A stretch of DNA of 64,000 bases, from NCBI RefSeq assembly GCF_021168475.1, contig NZ_JAJOZT010000004.1, forward strand, positions 62,001 to 126,000, in the 5' to 3' direction. Position numbers and translations under genes: made by a program. The stretch comes from Pseudoclavibacter sp. 13-3. GTDB lineage: Bacteria; Actinomycetota; Actinomycetes; Actinomycetales; Microbacteriaceae. The notes below the pieces were generated by a model. The model searched no databases and was not told the DNA's origin. It saw only the letters and a list, made by a program, of their open reading frames with translations. Shown piece by piece: positions 20,606-28,060 of the stretch. Positions within the stretch are counted from its first letter, which is position 1. Each line of letters starts with the position of its first letter.

Positions 20606-21304
20606 TTATTCGGCATCGTCGTGATGCGGCTTGGGATGCTCGGCCTTCGACGCGTGGTGATCGCCCTTGCCGTGGTGGTCGCCTCTGCTGTGCTCTTTGC
20701 CGTGGTCTGGGTCGAGCTGCTGAATGACCGCCTGTGCGACCTCGCGCATGGTGGCGCGGCGATCCATGCTGGCCTTCTGAATCCAGCGGAAGGCCTCGGG
20801 CTCGGTCATGCCCATGCGCTGGTTGAGCAGGCCCTTGGCACGGTCGAGCAGTTTACGAGTCTCGAAGCGCTCGACGATGTCGGCGACTTCGTCTTCGAGG
20901 GCTTTGAACTGCGCGTGACGCGACAGCGCGATCTCGATCGCCGGAATCAGCTCTGCCGGGGTGAAGGGCTTGACCACATAGGCCATGGCGCCCGCCTCGG
21001 AGGCTCGTTCGACGAGTTCTTTCTGGCTGAATGCCGTCAGCAGCACGACAGGGGCGATGCCCTCGTCGGTGATGTGCTGAGCGGCGGTGATGCCGTCCAT
21101 CTCAGGCATCTTGACGTCGAACACGACGAGATCGGGCTTCAGCTCACGAGCGAGCTCGAGGCCCTTCGCACCGTCACCTGCCTCGCCCACGACGTCGAAC
21201 CCGGCGTCTTGCAGAGTGTCGACGATGTCCATGCGGATGAGCGACTCGTCTTCGGCGACGACGACGCGTCGCATCGGTTTGGGGGCTGCGGTTTCATCAC
21301 TCAC
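20606..21304 (-). CDS. ANTAR-domain response regulator with His-rich tail (PdtaR-like)
   Basis: Two-component response regulator that acts on RNA rather than DNA. The receiver domain (about 12-125) has AEDE, phospho-acceptor Asp63 (VVFDVKMPEMDG), LLTAF and Lys112 (YVVKPF). The ANTAR domain (about 137-197, with RKLLDRAKGLLNQRMGMTE and EPEAFRWIQKASMDRRATM) binds nascent RNA stem-loops and blocks termination in characterised relatives such as M. tuberculosis PdtaR. The last 32 residues are unusual: nine histidines with Asp, Lys and Gly. The partner sensor kinase is not in this window. Confidence 0.93.
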   Translation of the reverse strand: MSDETAAPKPMRRVVVAEDESLIRMDIVDTLQDAGFDVVGEAGDGAKGLELARELKPDLVVFDVKMPEMDGITAAQHITDEGIAPVVLLTAFSQKELVERASEAGAMAYVVKPFTPAELIPAIEIALSRHAQFKALEDEVADIVERFETRKLLDRAKGLLNQRMGMTEPEAFRWIQKASMDRRATMREVAQAVIQQLDPDHGKEHSRGDHHGKGDHHASKAEHPKPHHDDAE

Positions 21305-21377
21305 GCATCTAGCTTACGGTATGATGACGTCGGCCGTGTGTCAGCGGCCGGTCAGCGGCCGGCCGACGACGACGCAG

Positions 21378-21463
21378 GCCCAAGTGGCGGAATGGCAGAC
21401 GCGGGGCACTCAAAATGCTCTGCCCGAAAGGGCGTGTGGGTTCGACTCCCACCTTGGGCACCA
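21378..21463 (+). tRNA. tRNA-Leu (anticodon CAA)
   Basis: An 86-nt class II tRNA. The acceptor GCCCAAG pairs with CTTGGGC, the D arm is GCG...CGC, the anticodon stem GGGCA/TGCTC holds the loop CTCAAAA (anticodon CAA, reading UUG), the long variable arm is TGCCC-GAAA-GGGCG, and the T arm is GTGGG-TTCGACT-CCCAC. The CCA end is encoded (21461-21463). Its last 22 bases are the attachment site of the element to the right, and the gene stays intact after integration. Confidence 0.97.
21441..21462 (+). repeat. Left attachment core (in the tRNA-Leu 3' end)
   Basis: The 22 bases from the T loop to the second C of the CCA end are repeated exactly, in the same orientation, at 31003-31024. The match stops at both ends (G versus A before it, A versus G after it), so the common core is 22 bp. 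The 3' end of a tRNA next to a tyrosine integrase is the classic actinobacterial attachment target. Confidence 0.92.
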
Positions 21464-21515
21464 CCCTTCTCCCCTAGTAATCACTGGGGAGAAGCAGTGC
21501 TTTCACCGGCTGCCT

Positions 21516-21532
21516 GGCACAATATAGGCACA
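21516..21532 (+). repeat. Putative integrase arm site, left
   Basis: GGCACAATATAGGCACA: two GGCAC units 11 bp apart, 53 bp inside the left att core and 2 bp from the integrase stop. A 17-mer matching at 14 positions lies near the right end in the same orientation (30882-30898). Arm-site function is inferred from location and pairing. Confidence 0.5.
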
Positions 21533-21534
21533 CA

Positions 21535-22650
21535 TCACACGATCAGACGCCCGTCAAGAGCTTCGGCGACGGCGTCGAGATCGTCGGTGAACAGGTCAGC
21601 GTAGGTGTCCAGCGTCATCTGCGCGGACTCGTGGCCGAGGCACCGTTGCACGACGAGCACGTTCGCCCCGGAGGAGATCATCAGCGACGCTGCGGTGTGC
21701 CTGAGATCGTGCGGTGTGAGCCCCAGCGGGAACCCCTCGTCATCGTCGTGTGACTTCTTCACGGCCAGGGCGAACCACCCATCGCGCGGGTACGGCTGTC
21801 GTATGGGCTTCTCGGGATCATCGCCGAACACGCGGCCGTCCGAGCGCCTACCTGCGGTGAGGGCTTTGAGCAGCGGGGTGAGCTTCTTCGGGAAGGGCAC
21901 GACGCGGGTCTTGCCGCTCTTCGTCGTGGTCTCGTCAGTGCCGGCCCCGCCGAGCTGCACGCTGTTCTTCGAGATCCGTAGGTGACGCTTCCCGTAGTCG
22001 ACGTCGCGCATCCGCAGAGCGGCCGCCTCGCCCCACCGCAGGCCCGTGTAAGCGAGTGTGTAAACGAGTACCCGCCGCCACCCTGCGCGAGCCTTGGAGG
22101 CCAGCAGCGCCACTTGGGCATGGGTGAGGTAGCGGCGTTCTTTCTGGCCCTTGGGAACGAGCTGCAGCTTGTCCACGTAGCCGCGATCGGAGGCGACGTT
22201 CTTGACCATGCGCCGGTCAGCGACGGCGACACCGAGGATGCCCGACAGGATGCCGCGGCAGCGGCGCACGACAGTACCGGATCGAGTGGCGCCGATCTCG
22301 GTGAGCCATGCCTGCACGTCTGACCGGGTGATCGTCGCAACGGGGGTGCTCCCCCAGCGTGGCTTTACCCTGAGCCGCCAGTCGATCTCAAGCGGCCGGT
22401 ACGCTGACGCCTTGATCCCGCCCTTCTTCGCAGCCATCCAAGACTCGCCGAGCTCTGCAACCGTGATCTTGCCTTTGCGCGGATCGACGTAGGTGCCATA
22501 CAACTTCTCGGCTTCGACCTGGTGAAGGAACTTCTGTGCGTCCGACTTACGAGCGAACCCAGACTTGCGCGCGAGCGAATGGTCAGGCTTGCGGTATCTG
22601 ACTGTGTACCGCTTCTCCCCCGACTTGGTCGTGTACTCGTATACAGGCAC
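21535..22650 (-). CDS. int: Tyrosine site-specific integrase
   Basis: Phage-type tyrosine recombinase, 371 aa, expected to integrate and excise the element at the tRNA-Leu site. An N-terminal arm-binding region (about 1-60), a SAM-like core-binding domain (about 62-150) and the catalytic domain are recognisable. Catalytic residues: Arg205 (TGLRWGE), His314 and Arg317 (LTPHDLRHTA), His340 (CLGHES) and the nucleophile Tyr350 (TLDTYADLF). It starts at a GTG 9 nt after the stop of the upstream gene, so both are probably cotranscribed. It ends 72 nt from the left att core. Confidence 0.95.
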   Translation of the reverse strand: MPVYEYTTKSGEKRYTVRYRKPDHSLARKSGFARKSDAQKFLHQVEAEKLYGTYVDPRKGKITVAELGESWMAAKKGGIKASAYRPLEIDWRLRVKPRWGSTPVATITRSDVQAWLTEIGATRSGTVVRRCRGILSGILGVAVADRRMVKNVASDRGYVDKLQLVPKGQKERRYLTHAQVALLASKARAGWRRVLVYTLAYTGLRWGEAAALRMRDVDYGKRHLRISKNSVQLGGAGTDETTTKSGKTRVVPFPKKLTPLLKALTAGRRSDGRVFGDDPEKPIRQPYPRDGWFALAVKKSHDDDEGFPLGLTPHDLRHTAASLMISSGANVLVVQRCLGHESAQMTLDTYADLFTDDLDAVAEALDGRLIV

Positions 22651-22659
22651 GATCAGCCT

Positions 22660-23265
22660 CTACACGTCCTGATCTTCGAACACATCGCGCTGAACGAACT
22701 CGAAGGTATGCAGAGGCAAGGGCTCAACCTTGCGCCCTGCTGGCTCGAGTATCCCCCGGTCACGCGCGCGACGGATCCAAACAGTAGCCGTAGCCTCTGT
22801 CAGCCGGAAACGCTCTCTGACAGCTTTCGCAGGCCTCATACTCAAGAGAGTGGCCATCCGGTATGTCATCGCGACCGCCTGCAACGTCGCGGCACCACCC
22901 GGCTCAGCACGGTAGCCAGATAGAACGTCTTCATCCAACGGAGCGAGCGGGCTAAAGGGGTTGCCGTTTGCATCGTGGGCGATATCCGACAAGCCCCTCT
23001 GAACAAATTCATGCACACGCACAGACCGCAACGCAACTAGGTTCACGTCGTCACCTGGGGCGGTGCGACGAATCTTCATGAGATCGACGCGGTAAGTGTC
23101 TCCGTCGAGAACCACGCTCAGATTGATCGTGAGCGGAATGCCCGGCTCGTCAGCGACGTCAATGTACGCGAATCTGGGCACAGTGACCCCGGGTGCAATC
23201 TCGACTCGCATGTGCTCGGGGGCGACACCTCGCTGTTGGCCGATCCAGGCGGCTGTGACGCTCAT
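22660..23265 (-). CDS. Unknown element protein, possible HTH regulator
   Basis: 201-residue protein of no family I can name. The C-terminal part (about 140-175, MRPAKAVRERFRLTEATATV and WIRRARDRGILEP) reads like a helix-turn-helix with a recognition helix. The first half is beta-rich and resembles no regulator I know. It is the first gene leftward from the divergent operator region and is followed 9 nt later by the integrase. Its position suits a lysogeny-type regulator or integration partner; this is inference. Confidence 0.7.
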   Translation of the reverse strand: MSVTAAWIGQQRGVAPEHMRVEIAPGVTVPRFAYIDVADEPGIPLTINLSVVLDGDTYRVDLMKIRRTAPGDDVNLVALRSVRVHEFVQRGLSDIAHDANGNPFSPLAPLDEDVLSGYRAEPGGAATLQAVAMTYRMATLLSMRPAKAVRERFRLTEATATVWIRRARDRGILEPAGRKVEPLPLHTFEFVQRDVFEDQDV

Positions 23266-23329
23266 GCGATCACTCTAGAGCATCCTGAAACGCGCCATCC
23301 AATCATGGGCTTCAGTTCATTAGAGTTCG

Positions 23330-23376
23330 TGTGTTGTTACACAACTCCCTAAAGTGGTGTAGGGTGTGATTACACA
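23330..23376. promoter_or_regulatory. Paired palindromic operators between divergent element genes
   Basis: Two related palindromes stand 34 bp apart, centre to centre, in the 136-nt gap between the leftward unknown gene and the rightward excisionase-like gene: TGTGT-TGTT-ACACA (23330-23343) and TGTG-ATTA-CACA (23365-23376). The shared TGTG...CACA arms and three-turn spacing fit a dimeric repressor binding both promoters. No transcription data are available. Confidence 0.55.
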
Positions 23377-23401
23377 GCCACTGAATTACGGAGGAGGAAC
23401 A

Positions 23402-23659
23402 ATGACGAAGACATCGGAACGACCGGCGGCAGAGACCGGCGAGGCCGTCTCGTACGGGCAGCGCTGGCGGGAGATCAAAGAGGTGTGTGAGAGATACGGC
23501 TTCACGCGCGACCACCTCGCTCAGCTGCGCTTCACGGGAACCGGGCCGCGCTACTACGCGCCCACGCCTCGGACGATCCGCTACAAGTTTGACGACGTTG
23601 ACGAGTGGATCGAGTCGAGCGCCCGTTATGGCACAGCACCAGAGGCGGTCGCGCGATGA
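23402..23659 (+). CDS. AlpA/excisionase-like HTH protein
   Basis: 85-residue basic winged-HTH protein of the MerR-like/AlpA superfamily, the usual form of actinophage excisionases. The core WREIKEVCERYGFTRDHLAQ is the helix-turn-helix, followed by the wing GTGPRYYAPTPRTIRYKFDDVDEWIES. ATG 23402 has a strong GGAGGAGGA ribosome site; an in-frame upstream GTG lies within the operator. It is the first rightward gene and overlaps the next gene by ATGA. It likely directs excision or regulates early genes. Confidence 0.8.
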   Translation: MTKTSERPAAETGEAVSYGQRWREIKEVCERYGFTRDHLAQLRFTGTGPRYYAPTPRTIRYKFDDVDEWIESSARYGTAPEAVAR

Positions 23660-24279
23660 CCAGAGAAGACGAAAACGGCCCCGCCGTGGTGACACACGAC
23701 GAGGCCAAGAACATCACCGACATCAACAAGCAAGAGGACATCGAAATGACTGACACTAATTCTACCAACACTGCTGCCCCGCGCCCGACCTGGGCCGCTA
23801 CCGTCGAACGCACGCACGACGGTGACGGGCTCGAGGTGAGCGTCGCCACGAGCGCTGTGATCACGCTCGAACACGACTCCGCCGTGACCGTGCGCGCCGA
23901 GCAGTGGGCTGCTCATACCGGCGCCCGCGCGAAGGTCGAGCCCGCTGCGATCGTGGTCACCGACCGAGGCGATGGCGTCGATCAGGACATCATCGTTCGC
24001 TCGGCCGCTGTGGCACGCGATCTGGCCACGGCGCTGGTGCAGCTCGCCGAATCGTTGTGGCTGACAGGCGAAGCCAGGTTTCTCGCACCAGATGAGAGCG
24101 CCCCGTATGCCGTGCACGCGCTGGATGGTTCCGAGGTGTTCGTGAGCAGTGTGCTGGGCAGAGTGAAGGTGGTCATCGGCGACCAGATCGTGGAGCTGAC
24201 GCCCGAGGCTGCCCGGCAGCACGCAGCCCATCTCACTGCGGCGGCGAATCGTGCGGGCGGAGACACCGATGAGCGTTGA
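23656..24279 (+). CDS. Unknown element protein (207 aa)
   Basis: No family recognised. It starts at ATG 23656, overlapping the previous stop (ATGA). An alternative ATG at 23746 would remove 30 polar residues. From about residue 45 it is a soluble alpha/beta protein with repeated Val-rich strands (GLEVSVATSAVITLEHDSAV) and a C-terminal helix (LTPEAARQHAAHLTAAANRA). Its stop lies 11 nt inside the next gene, indicating coupled translation. No membrane segment or signal peptide. Confidence 0.75.
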   Translation: MTREDENGPAVVTHDEAKNITDINKQEDIEMTDTNSTNTAAPRPTWAATVERTHDGDGLEVSVATSAVITLEHDSAVTVRAEQWAAHTGARAKVEPAAIVVTDRGDGVDQDIIVRSAAVARDLATALVQLAESLWLTGEARFLAPDESAPYAVHALDGSEVFVSSVLGRVKVVIGDQIVELTPEAARQHAAHLTAAANRAGGDTDER

Positions 24280-24619
24280 GTCGATCGCAGGCACCGAGCC
24301 GCCGACGTGGGCTGTAGCTGCTGACTTGTCGCCGCGTCATGCGGGCGGGCGCTACGTCGGCGCCTGGGCGGGCACCAAGCCGGTGCGGGCGCGATACGAG
24401 GCAGAGGTTCTGAGCACAGGGGTGGTGCTCGACGCGGAAGTCGTGCTCGAGGCGAGCGATGGGTCGGACCTCGATGGCACCGAGGTCGACCCAGCGCTCG
24501 TGCCGGCTGTGATCGCTGCACTGCAAGCCGTGGCTATCACCGAGGAACAGCGTGAGGTTCGCCGGCCGGTCTCTCGTTGTGTTGAGCCGCAGCAGGACGG
24601 TCGAGGGGGTGGTCTCTGA
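24269..24619 (+). CDS. Unknown element protein (116 aa)
   Basis: No family recognised. It starts at ATG 24269 within the end of the previous gene; an in-frame earlier start at 24251 is possible. The middle is beta-strand-like (YEAEVLSTGVVLDAEVVLEA) and a C-terminal helix with an RRPVSRCVEPQQDGRGGG tail follows. Its composition and position beside the previous protein suggest they work together, which is inference. Coding potential rests on coupled starts and stops. Confidence 0.6.
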   Translation: MSVESIAGTEPPTWAVAADLSPRHAGGRYVGAWAGTKPVRARYEAEVLSTGVVLDAEVVLEASDGSDLDGTEVDPALVPAVIAALQAVAITEEQREVRRPVSRCVEPQQDGRGGGL

Positions 24620-24813
24620 TGGTCGACACCGTCGGCGGGTTCGCGATGTTCGTGCTGGCTGCGGCGAGCATCGTGCACACCGCGCTCACGGAGGGAGGTG
24701 CATATGGGTTCAGCGAACGTGAAGGGAGCCGTGATGCGGTGGGCATTCCGGCAGCCACGTCTTCATCCGAGGCTCAGCCCCAACGCCGCTCACGTCTTGC
24801 TCGCGCTCGCTGA
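24619..24813 (+). CDS. Small possible membrane peptide (64 aa), doubtful
   Basis: An ATG overlaps the preceding stop (TGATG), which favours translation. The first 25 residues form one hydrophobic segment (GGFAMFVLAAASIVHTAL). The second half overlaps the N-terminus of the next, better supported gene by 110 nt and is Arg/Ser-rich like an out-of-frame reading. It may serve only to couple translation to the downstream gene. Confidence 0.3.
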   Translation: MVDTVGGFAMFVLAAASIVHTALTEGGAYGFSEREGSRDAVGIPAATSSSEAQPQRRSRLARAR

Positions 24814-25264
24814 TCGATGGAACGTCGACGAAGGTGCCGCCTGGCCCTCGGTGCAGGACCTGCACGAGCGCACGAACGTGCCGGTGCGAACGGTGAAGTT
24901 GGCCACGCAGGAACTTGAGCTGCGAGGCATCATCGGGAAGCGCGCGCGAGTCAGCGCAGCGGGGCGCAAGTTCGGCATCGTCTACGAGCTCGCGTTCGAC
25001 TCCGAGGTCGAAAGCGATCTCGAGAGTGCGTTCTACTACGCGAAGACGCAGGCATCCGACGAGGCTGAGGCGTTCGAAGAGGCGTTCGGTGAGCAGCGGG
25101 ATCTTGGGGCTCGTGACTTGGCCGACCGGCTTCGTGAGATGACGCCCGAGCAGCTAAAGAAGGTGCGGCCCGCTCTCGCTGAGGCACGCGATCAGACTTA
25201 CGTCGCGTCGCTGAAGGTGCTGGCAGCGGCTTTCGGGCCGTTCGGTGAGGGCCCGGGGCGGTGA
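24704..25264 (+). CDS. Winged-helix protein, candidate replication initiator
   Basis: 186 aa from ATG 24704, with GAGGGAGGT upstream. The N-terminal domain (about 15-85: LSPNAAHVLLALADRWN, WPSVQDLHERTNVPVRTVKL, ELRGIIGKR) is an HTH_36-like winged helix, the type found in phage and plasmid replication proteins. The rest is helical and acidic (EAEAFEEAFGEQ) with a C-terminal helical bundle. Its stop codon abuts the iteron-like region at 25264, the usual arrangement of an initiator gene beside its origin. No helicase or primase motif is present, so host or helper functions would be needed. Replication role is inference. Confidence 0.7.
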   Translation: MGSANVKGAVMRWAFRQPRLHPRLSPNAAHVLLALADRWNVDEGAAWPSVQDLHERTNVPVRTVKLATQELELRGIIGKRARVSAAGRKFGIVYELAFDSEVESDLESAFYYAKTQASDEAEAFEEAFGEQRDLGARDLADRLREMTPEQLKKVRPALAEARDQTYVASLKVLAAAFGPFGEGPGR

Positions 25265-25449
25265 CGGAAGTGCAGACGGAAGTGCAGATGATGCAGAACC
25301 GGGGCAGCTGCTGCACTTCCGTTTATGCATCATCTGCACTTCCGTCGGGGCAGCTGCTGCACTTCAGCGGTGCAGTAACTGCACTTCGTTAGAACACGCA
25401 TTTAACACGCAAAAGAACACTCAATGATGAACACGCAATCTGAAGTGCA
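25264..25449. other. Iteron-like repeat region, candidate replication origin
   Basis: Seven copies of the core GAAGTGCA: the tandem 12-mer ACGGAAGTGCAG at 25264-25275 and 25276-25287; inverted copies at 25311-25322, 25334-25345, 25357-25365 and 25379-25388; and one forward copy at 25442-25449. A perfect 20-bp inverted repeat joins 25276-25295 with 25326-25345. A 19-bp direct repeat (GGGGCAGCTGCTGCACTTC) occurs at 25301 and 25347. An AT-richer stretch follows (25389-25440) with three AACACGCA repeats. Iterons plus an AT-rich segment next to a winged-helix gene is the classic origin layout. Confidence 0.7.
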
Positions 25450-25507
25450 TTCGCAAGCGAACGCACGCGAGTGACCTGTGGACAACTCAAGTGGAAGGAC
25501 TGCGGCT

Positions 25508-25969
25508 ATGGCCGAAGACAACAAAGCAACTGAGAGAAAAGCAGAAGCCGACAAGAAGAAGCGCGCCACCGCCGACGACTTGCGCCGGGCGATCGGGCTG
25601 CAGAGCATGATCGTCGACGAGCTGAAGCGGTTGGTCGTCGAGTGGTCACCGGAGGGTGCGAATCGGGTGCGGTTGCTCGAGTCGATGCTTGCCGACGCGC
25701 ACCGCCGGTTCGGCGTGCTGGATGCGCCGTGGGAGGTCGAAGCTGCGGGTCTGCCGCGTCGGCCGGCCGCGAGCATCCGTGAGCTGGCCGAGGAGGTCGG
25801 CCGCTACCCCGGAGGCGTGACACCGCGAGAACTGCACCGCGCTCATCCGGGATCTCGGTTGGGCACGGTGCAGTCGAGACTGTCGCGCGCCGCAAGGGCA
25901 GGGCTGGTGCGTCGGATCGCGGTCGGTGTCTACGCGCCCGTGGAAGGGGCGGCTGATGCCCAGCCGTAA
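25508..25969 (+). CDS. Unknown element protein with C-terminal winged-helix (153 aa)
   Basis: Starts at ATG 25508 with GGAAGGA upstream. Residues 1-25 are highly charged Lys/Glu/Ala, 30-80 form a helical segment, and about 100-150 looks like a winged helix (GGVTPRELHRAHPGSRLGTV, QSRLSRAARAGLVRRIAVGV ending in YAP), similar in style to MarR-like or AbiEi-type wHTH domains. It is the first gene after the iteron region and may be a late-gene regulator or an origin-binding accessory. Function unknown. Confidence 0.65.
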   Translation: MAEDNKATERKAEADKKKRATADDLRRAIGLQSMIVDELKRLVVEWSPEGANRVRLLESMLADAHRRFGVLDAPWEVEAAGLPRRPAASIRELAEEVGRYPGGVTPRELHRAHPGSRLGTVQSRLSRAARAGLVRRIAVGVYAPVEGAADAQP

Positions 25970-26147
25970 GTCCCCGTGGACTGTGCATCGCGTCGAGCGT
26001 GACGGGCATCCGCGATTCGAGTTGCGCCGTGACGGTATCGAGGTTGCGAGGTTCGGCCCGCGAGGTGCGATGAAGGTGGGCCTGGCGTTGATTGACGAGG
26101 CCGAGAAGGCGGAGCTCGAATATCGGCGGGCACGACGCCATGACTGA
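25956..26147 (+). CDS. Unknown small protein (63 aa)
   Basis: Small basic protein starting at ATG 25956 inside the end of the previous gene. Sequence features such as WTVHRVERDGHPRFELRRDG and a C-terminal helix (IDEAEKAELEYRRARR) look like a compact fold of beta strands plus helix. No family recognised. Tight overlap with both neighbours supports expression. Confidence 0.55.
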   Translation: MPSRKSPWTVHRVERDGHPRFELRRDGIEVARFGPRGAMKVGLALIDEAEKAELEYRRARRHD

Positions 26148-26385
26148 GAACACGCCGGGTTGGTCGCCGGCGAAAGAAGTGGCTTTCGAGCGCTACGTGC
26201 GTTCGGTGAACACGCCGCAAACCAGTATTCAGACGATTCATGAAGGAGGCCACAGTGGCCGTGAACAACGAGAACAACGAGAACAACGAAGACAAGCAGA
26301 ACGAGAGCAACGACATCGCATCCCCCGACCTCCCCGAGACGGGCGACCGTGCCGACCGCACCTCGCCACAGGAGGGCGCCGCTGA
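26140..26385 (+). CDS. Unknown small protein overlapping the scaffold gene (81 aa)
   Basis: Starts at ATG 26140, overlapping the previous stop. Residues 1-38 (TPGWSPAKEVAFERYVRSVN) look like genuine coding sequence, while the last 44 residues run through the start of the scaffold gene in another frame and become Arg/Glu/Gln-rich. The functional part is probably the first half, or the frame serves translational coupling. Confidence 0.4.
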   Translation: MTENTPGWSPAKEVAFERYVRSVNTPQTSIQTIHEGGHSGREQREQREQRRQAEREQRHRIPRPPRDGRPCRPHLATGGRR

Positions 26386-27004
26386 ACAGCACGAGGAAGG
26401 CCGCACACGTGGCCGGGGCAACGCTGAGGCCGCCCGGTACAGGAAAGAGCTGCGCGAGGCGGAGGCGGCACGTGACAGCCTGCAGAGTGACCTCGATGCG
26501 CTGCGCTCTGAGATCGCGCGGGGCAAGATTGAGGCGGCCGCTACCGGGCTGACCGATCCGGCACTGCTGTTCGAGCTGGGCGGCGTCGATGTCGCTGATC
26601 TGCTCGACGCCCGGGGCGAAGTTGATGGCGACGCCGTGGAAGCTGCTGTTGCCGACCTAGTGGCCGAGCGACCGTACTTGGCTGCGGCGAAGGTGGAGCC
26701 GCCGTCGACGTTCGACGCATTCGCCGCAGCGGTGCAGGCGGAGATGGAGGCCGCCCCTGACGAGCGGCGCGCCCTCGACCCGCGCTCGACTGGCGGCAAG
26801 GAGGTCACGTACGATCTGCCGCGCGATCGGGTCGAGCGCAGGGCTGGCCGCAAGATCGTAGAGCGGCTGATCGAGCACTTCGATCTCAAGCTGACGCTGC
26901 GTGATCCGGCCGCGTGGGCTGCAGAGCACAGCTCTCAGCCGGTGAGACCACAGCCGTCGCGCCCGCAGTCGTGGGCGGAAGCGATCCGGGACAGTCGACG
27001 CTGA
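26255..27004 (+). CDS. Putative capsid scaffold protein
   Basis: 249 aa from GTG 26255, 5 nt after AAGGAGG. The N-terminus is acidic and disordered (Asn/Glu/Asp-rich); residues about 55-100 form a charged coiled coil (AEAARYRKELREAEAARDSL); a helical middle follows, and the C-terminus is basic/Pro-rich (SSQPVRPQPSRPQSWAEAIR). This acidic-coil-basic build and its place just before an HK97 capsid gene are typical of phage scaffolds. No protease motif is seen. Assignment rests on context and architecture, not a recognised sequence match. Confidence 0.7.
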   Translation: MAVNNENNENNEDKQNESNDIASPDLPETGDRADRTSPQEGAAEQHEEGRTRGRGNAEAARYRKELREAEAARDSLQSDLDALRSEIARGKIEAAATGLTDPALLFELGGVDVADLLDARGEVDGDAVEAAVADLVAERPYLAAAKVEPPSTFDAFAAAVQAEMEAAPDERRALDPRSTGGKEVTYDLPRDRVERRAGRKIVERLIEHFDLKLTLRDPAAWAAEHSSQPVRPQPSRPQSWAEAIRDSRR

Positions 27005-27152
27005 GAAGGTCTACGCTGGGTGTGAGGGTGTCGTGCCAGGCGCGCGGCCCTCGCGCCCCAGCGGGGCACCGGCTTGAGCAGAGCTCGCCGACATTCACAC
27101 ACCTCATCGCCGTGGCACACGTGTCTCGGCACACCCGAAAGGAAATTGGCCT

Positions 27153-27986
27153 ATGGCCCTCCCAAATTCTGATCTGACGAGCGTCTTCGGGCGCACAGAG
27201 ATCGGCCCGATGCTCCTCGACCCGCTCGCCTCCACTTCGGTCGCGACCGAAGTGTCGACCGTCGTCCGGACGAACACCCGAAACTACCGGTTCCCGATCG
27301 TCGCGAGCGATCCCACTTCTTCGTGGGTCGCCGAGGGCGACGAGATTCCGTCATCCGAGGGCAGCGCGCGCGACGTGCCGGTCGACATCTTCAAGATCGC
27401 GGCGCTGACGTGGCTGACCAACGAAGCTGCTGACGACACCGACCCGGCCGCCGCTGACGTGCTCTCTGACGGCCTCGTGCGCGACCTCGCGAACCAGCTG
27501 GATGAAGCGTTCTTCACCAGTCGCGGCGCGTCGACCGTGCGTTCCGCTGGTCTGCCCGACCTCCCCGGCGTGCAGACCGTCGAAGCTGATCCGACGACCG
27601 GTTTCGATCCCTTCATCGACGCGCTGGCGGCCGCAGAGGCCAAGGGTGCCGCGGTCAACACCTTCGTGACGACCCCCGAGGTCGCCCGCGCTCTCGCCAA
27701 GGTGCGTACCGGTGCAGGGTCGAATGCTCTGCTCCTCGGTGGCGACGCGCAGAACGGCGTGAGTCGCAGTGTTCTCGGTGTGCCACTCCTGGTGAGCGCG
27801 CACGTCGAGCCCGGCGTCGTCTGGGCGATCCCGTCAGCAGCATCGTACGTCGTCATCCGCGAGGATGCGCGCGTGGACGTTGACACCTCGGCACGCTTCA
27901 CGTCGGACAGCATCGGCATCCGTGCAGTCAGCCGCGTCGGGTTCGCTTTCCCCCAGCCCAACAGAATCGTCAAGATCGGCGCGTAG
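27153..27986 (+). CDS. HK97-fold phage major capsid protein
   Basis: 277-residue major capsid protein, the size of an HK97 mature subunit without a fused delta scaffold domain, which agrees with the separate scaffold upstream. Family features: N-arm and E-loop region (ATEVSTVVRTNTRNYRFPIV, SWVAEGDEIPSSE), spine helix region (LVRDLANQLDEAFFT), P-domain, and the C-terminal A-domain/strand pattern LGVPLLVSAHVEPGVVWAIP then FTSDSIGIRAVSRVGFAF. AAAGGAAA precedes ATG 27153. The 148-nt leader contains a possible hairpin (GGCGCG/CGCGCC, 27039-27057). It is the only confident virion gene in the element. Confidence 0.9.
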   Translation: MALPNSDLTSVFGRTEIGPMLLDPLASTSVATEVSTVVRTNTRNYRFPIVASDPTSSWVAEGDEIPSSEGSARDVPVDIFKIAALTWLTNEAADDTDPAAADVLSDGLVRDLANQLDEAFFTSRGASTVRSAGLPDLPGVQTVEADPTTGFDPFIDALAAAEAKGAAVNTFVTTPEVARALAKVRTGAGSNALLLGGDAQNGVSRSVLGVPLLVSAHVEPGVVWAIPSAASYVVIREDARVDVDTSARFTSDSIGIRAVSRVGFAFPQPNRIVKIGA

Positions 27987-28060
27987 CGCACACCTGCAGT
28001 ACCAGTGGCCCCGTCACATACACGTGGCGGGGCCGCACCTGTACGGAGAGAGGAAACACC

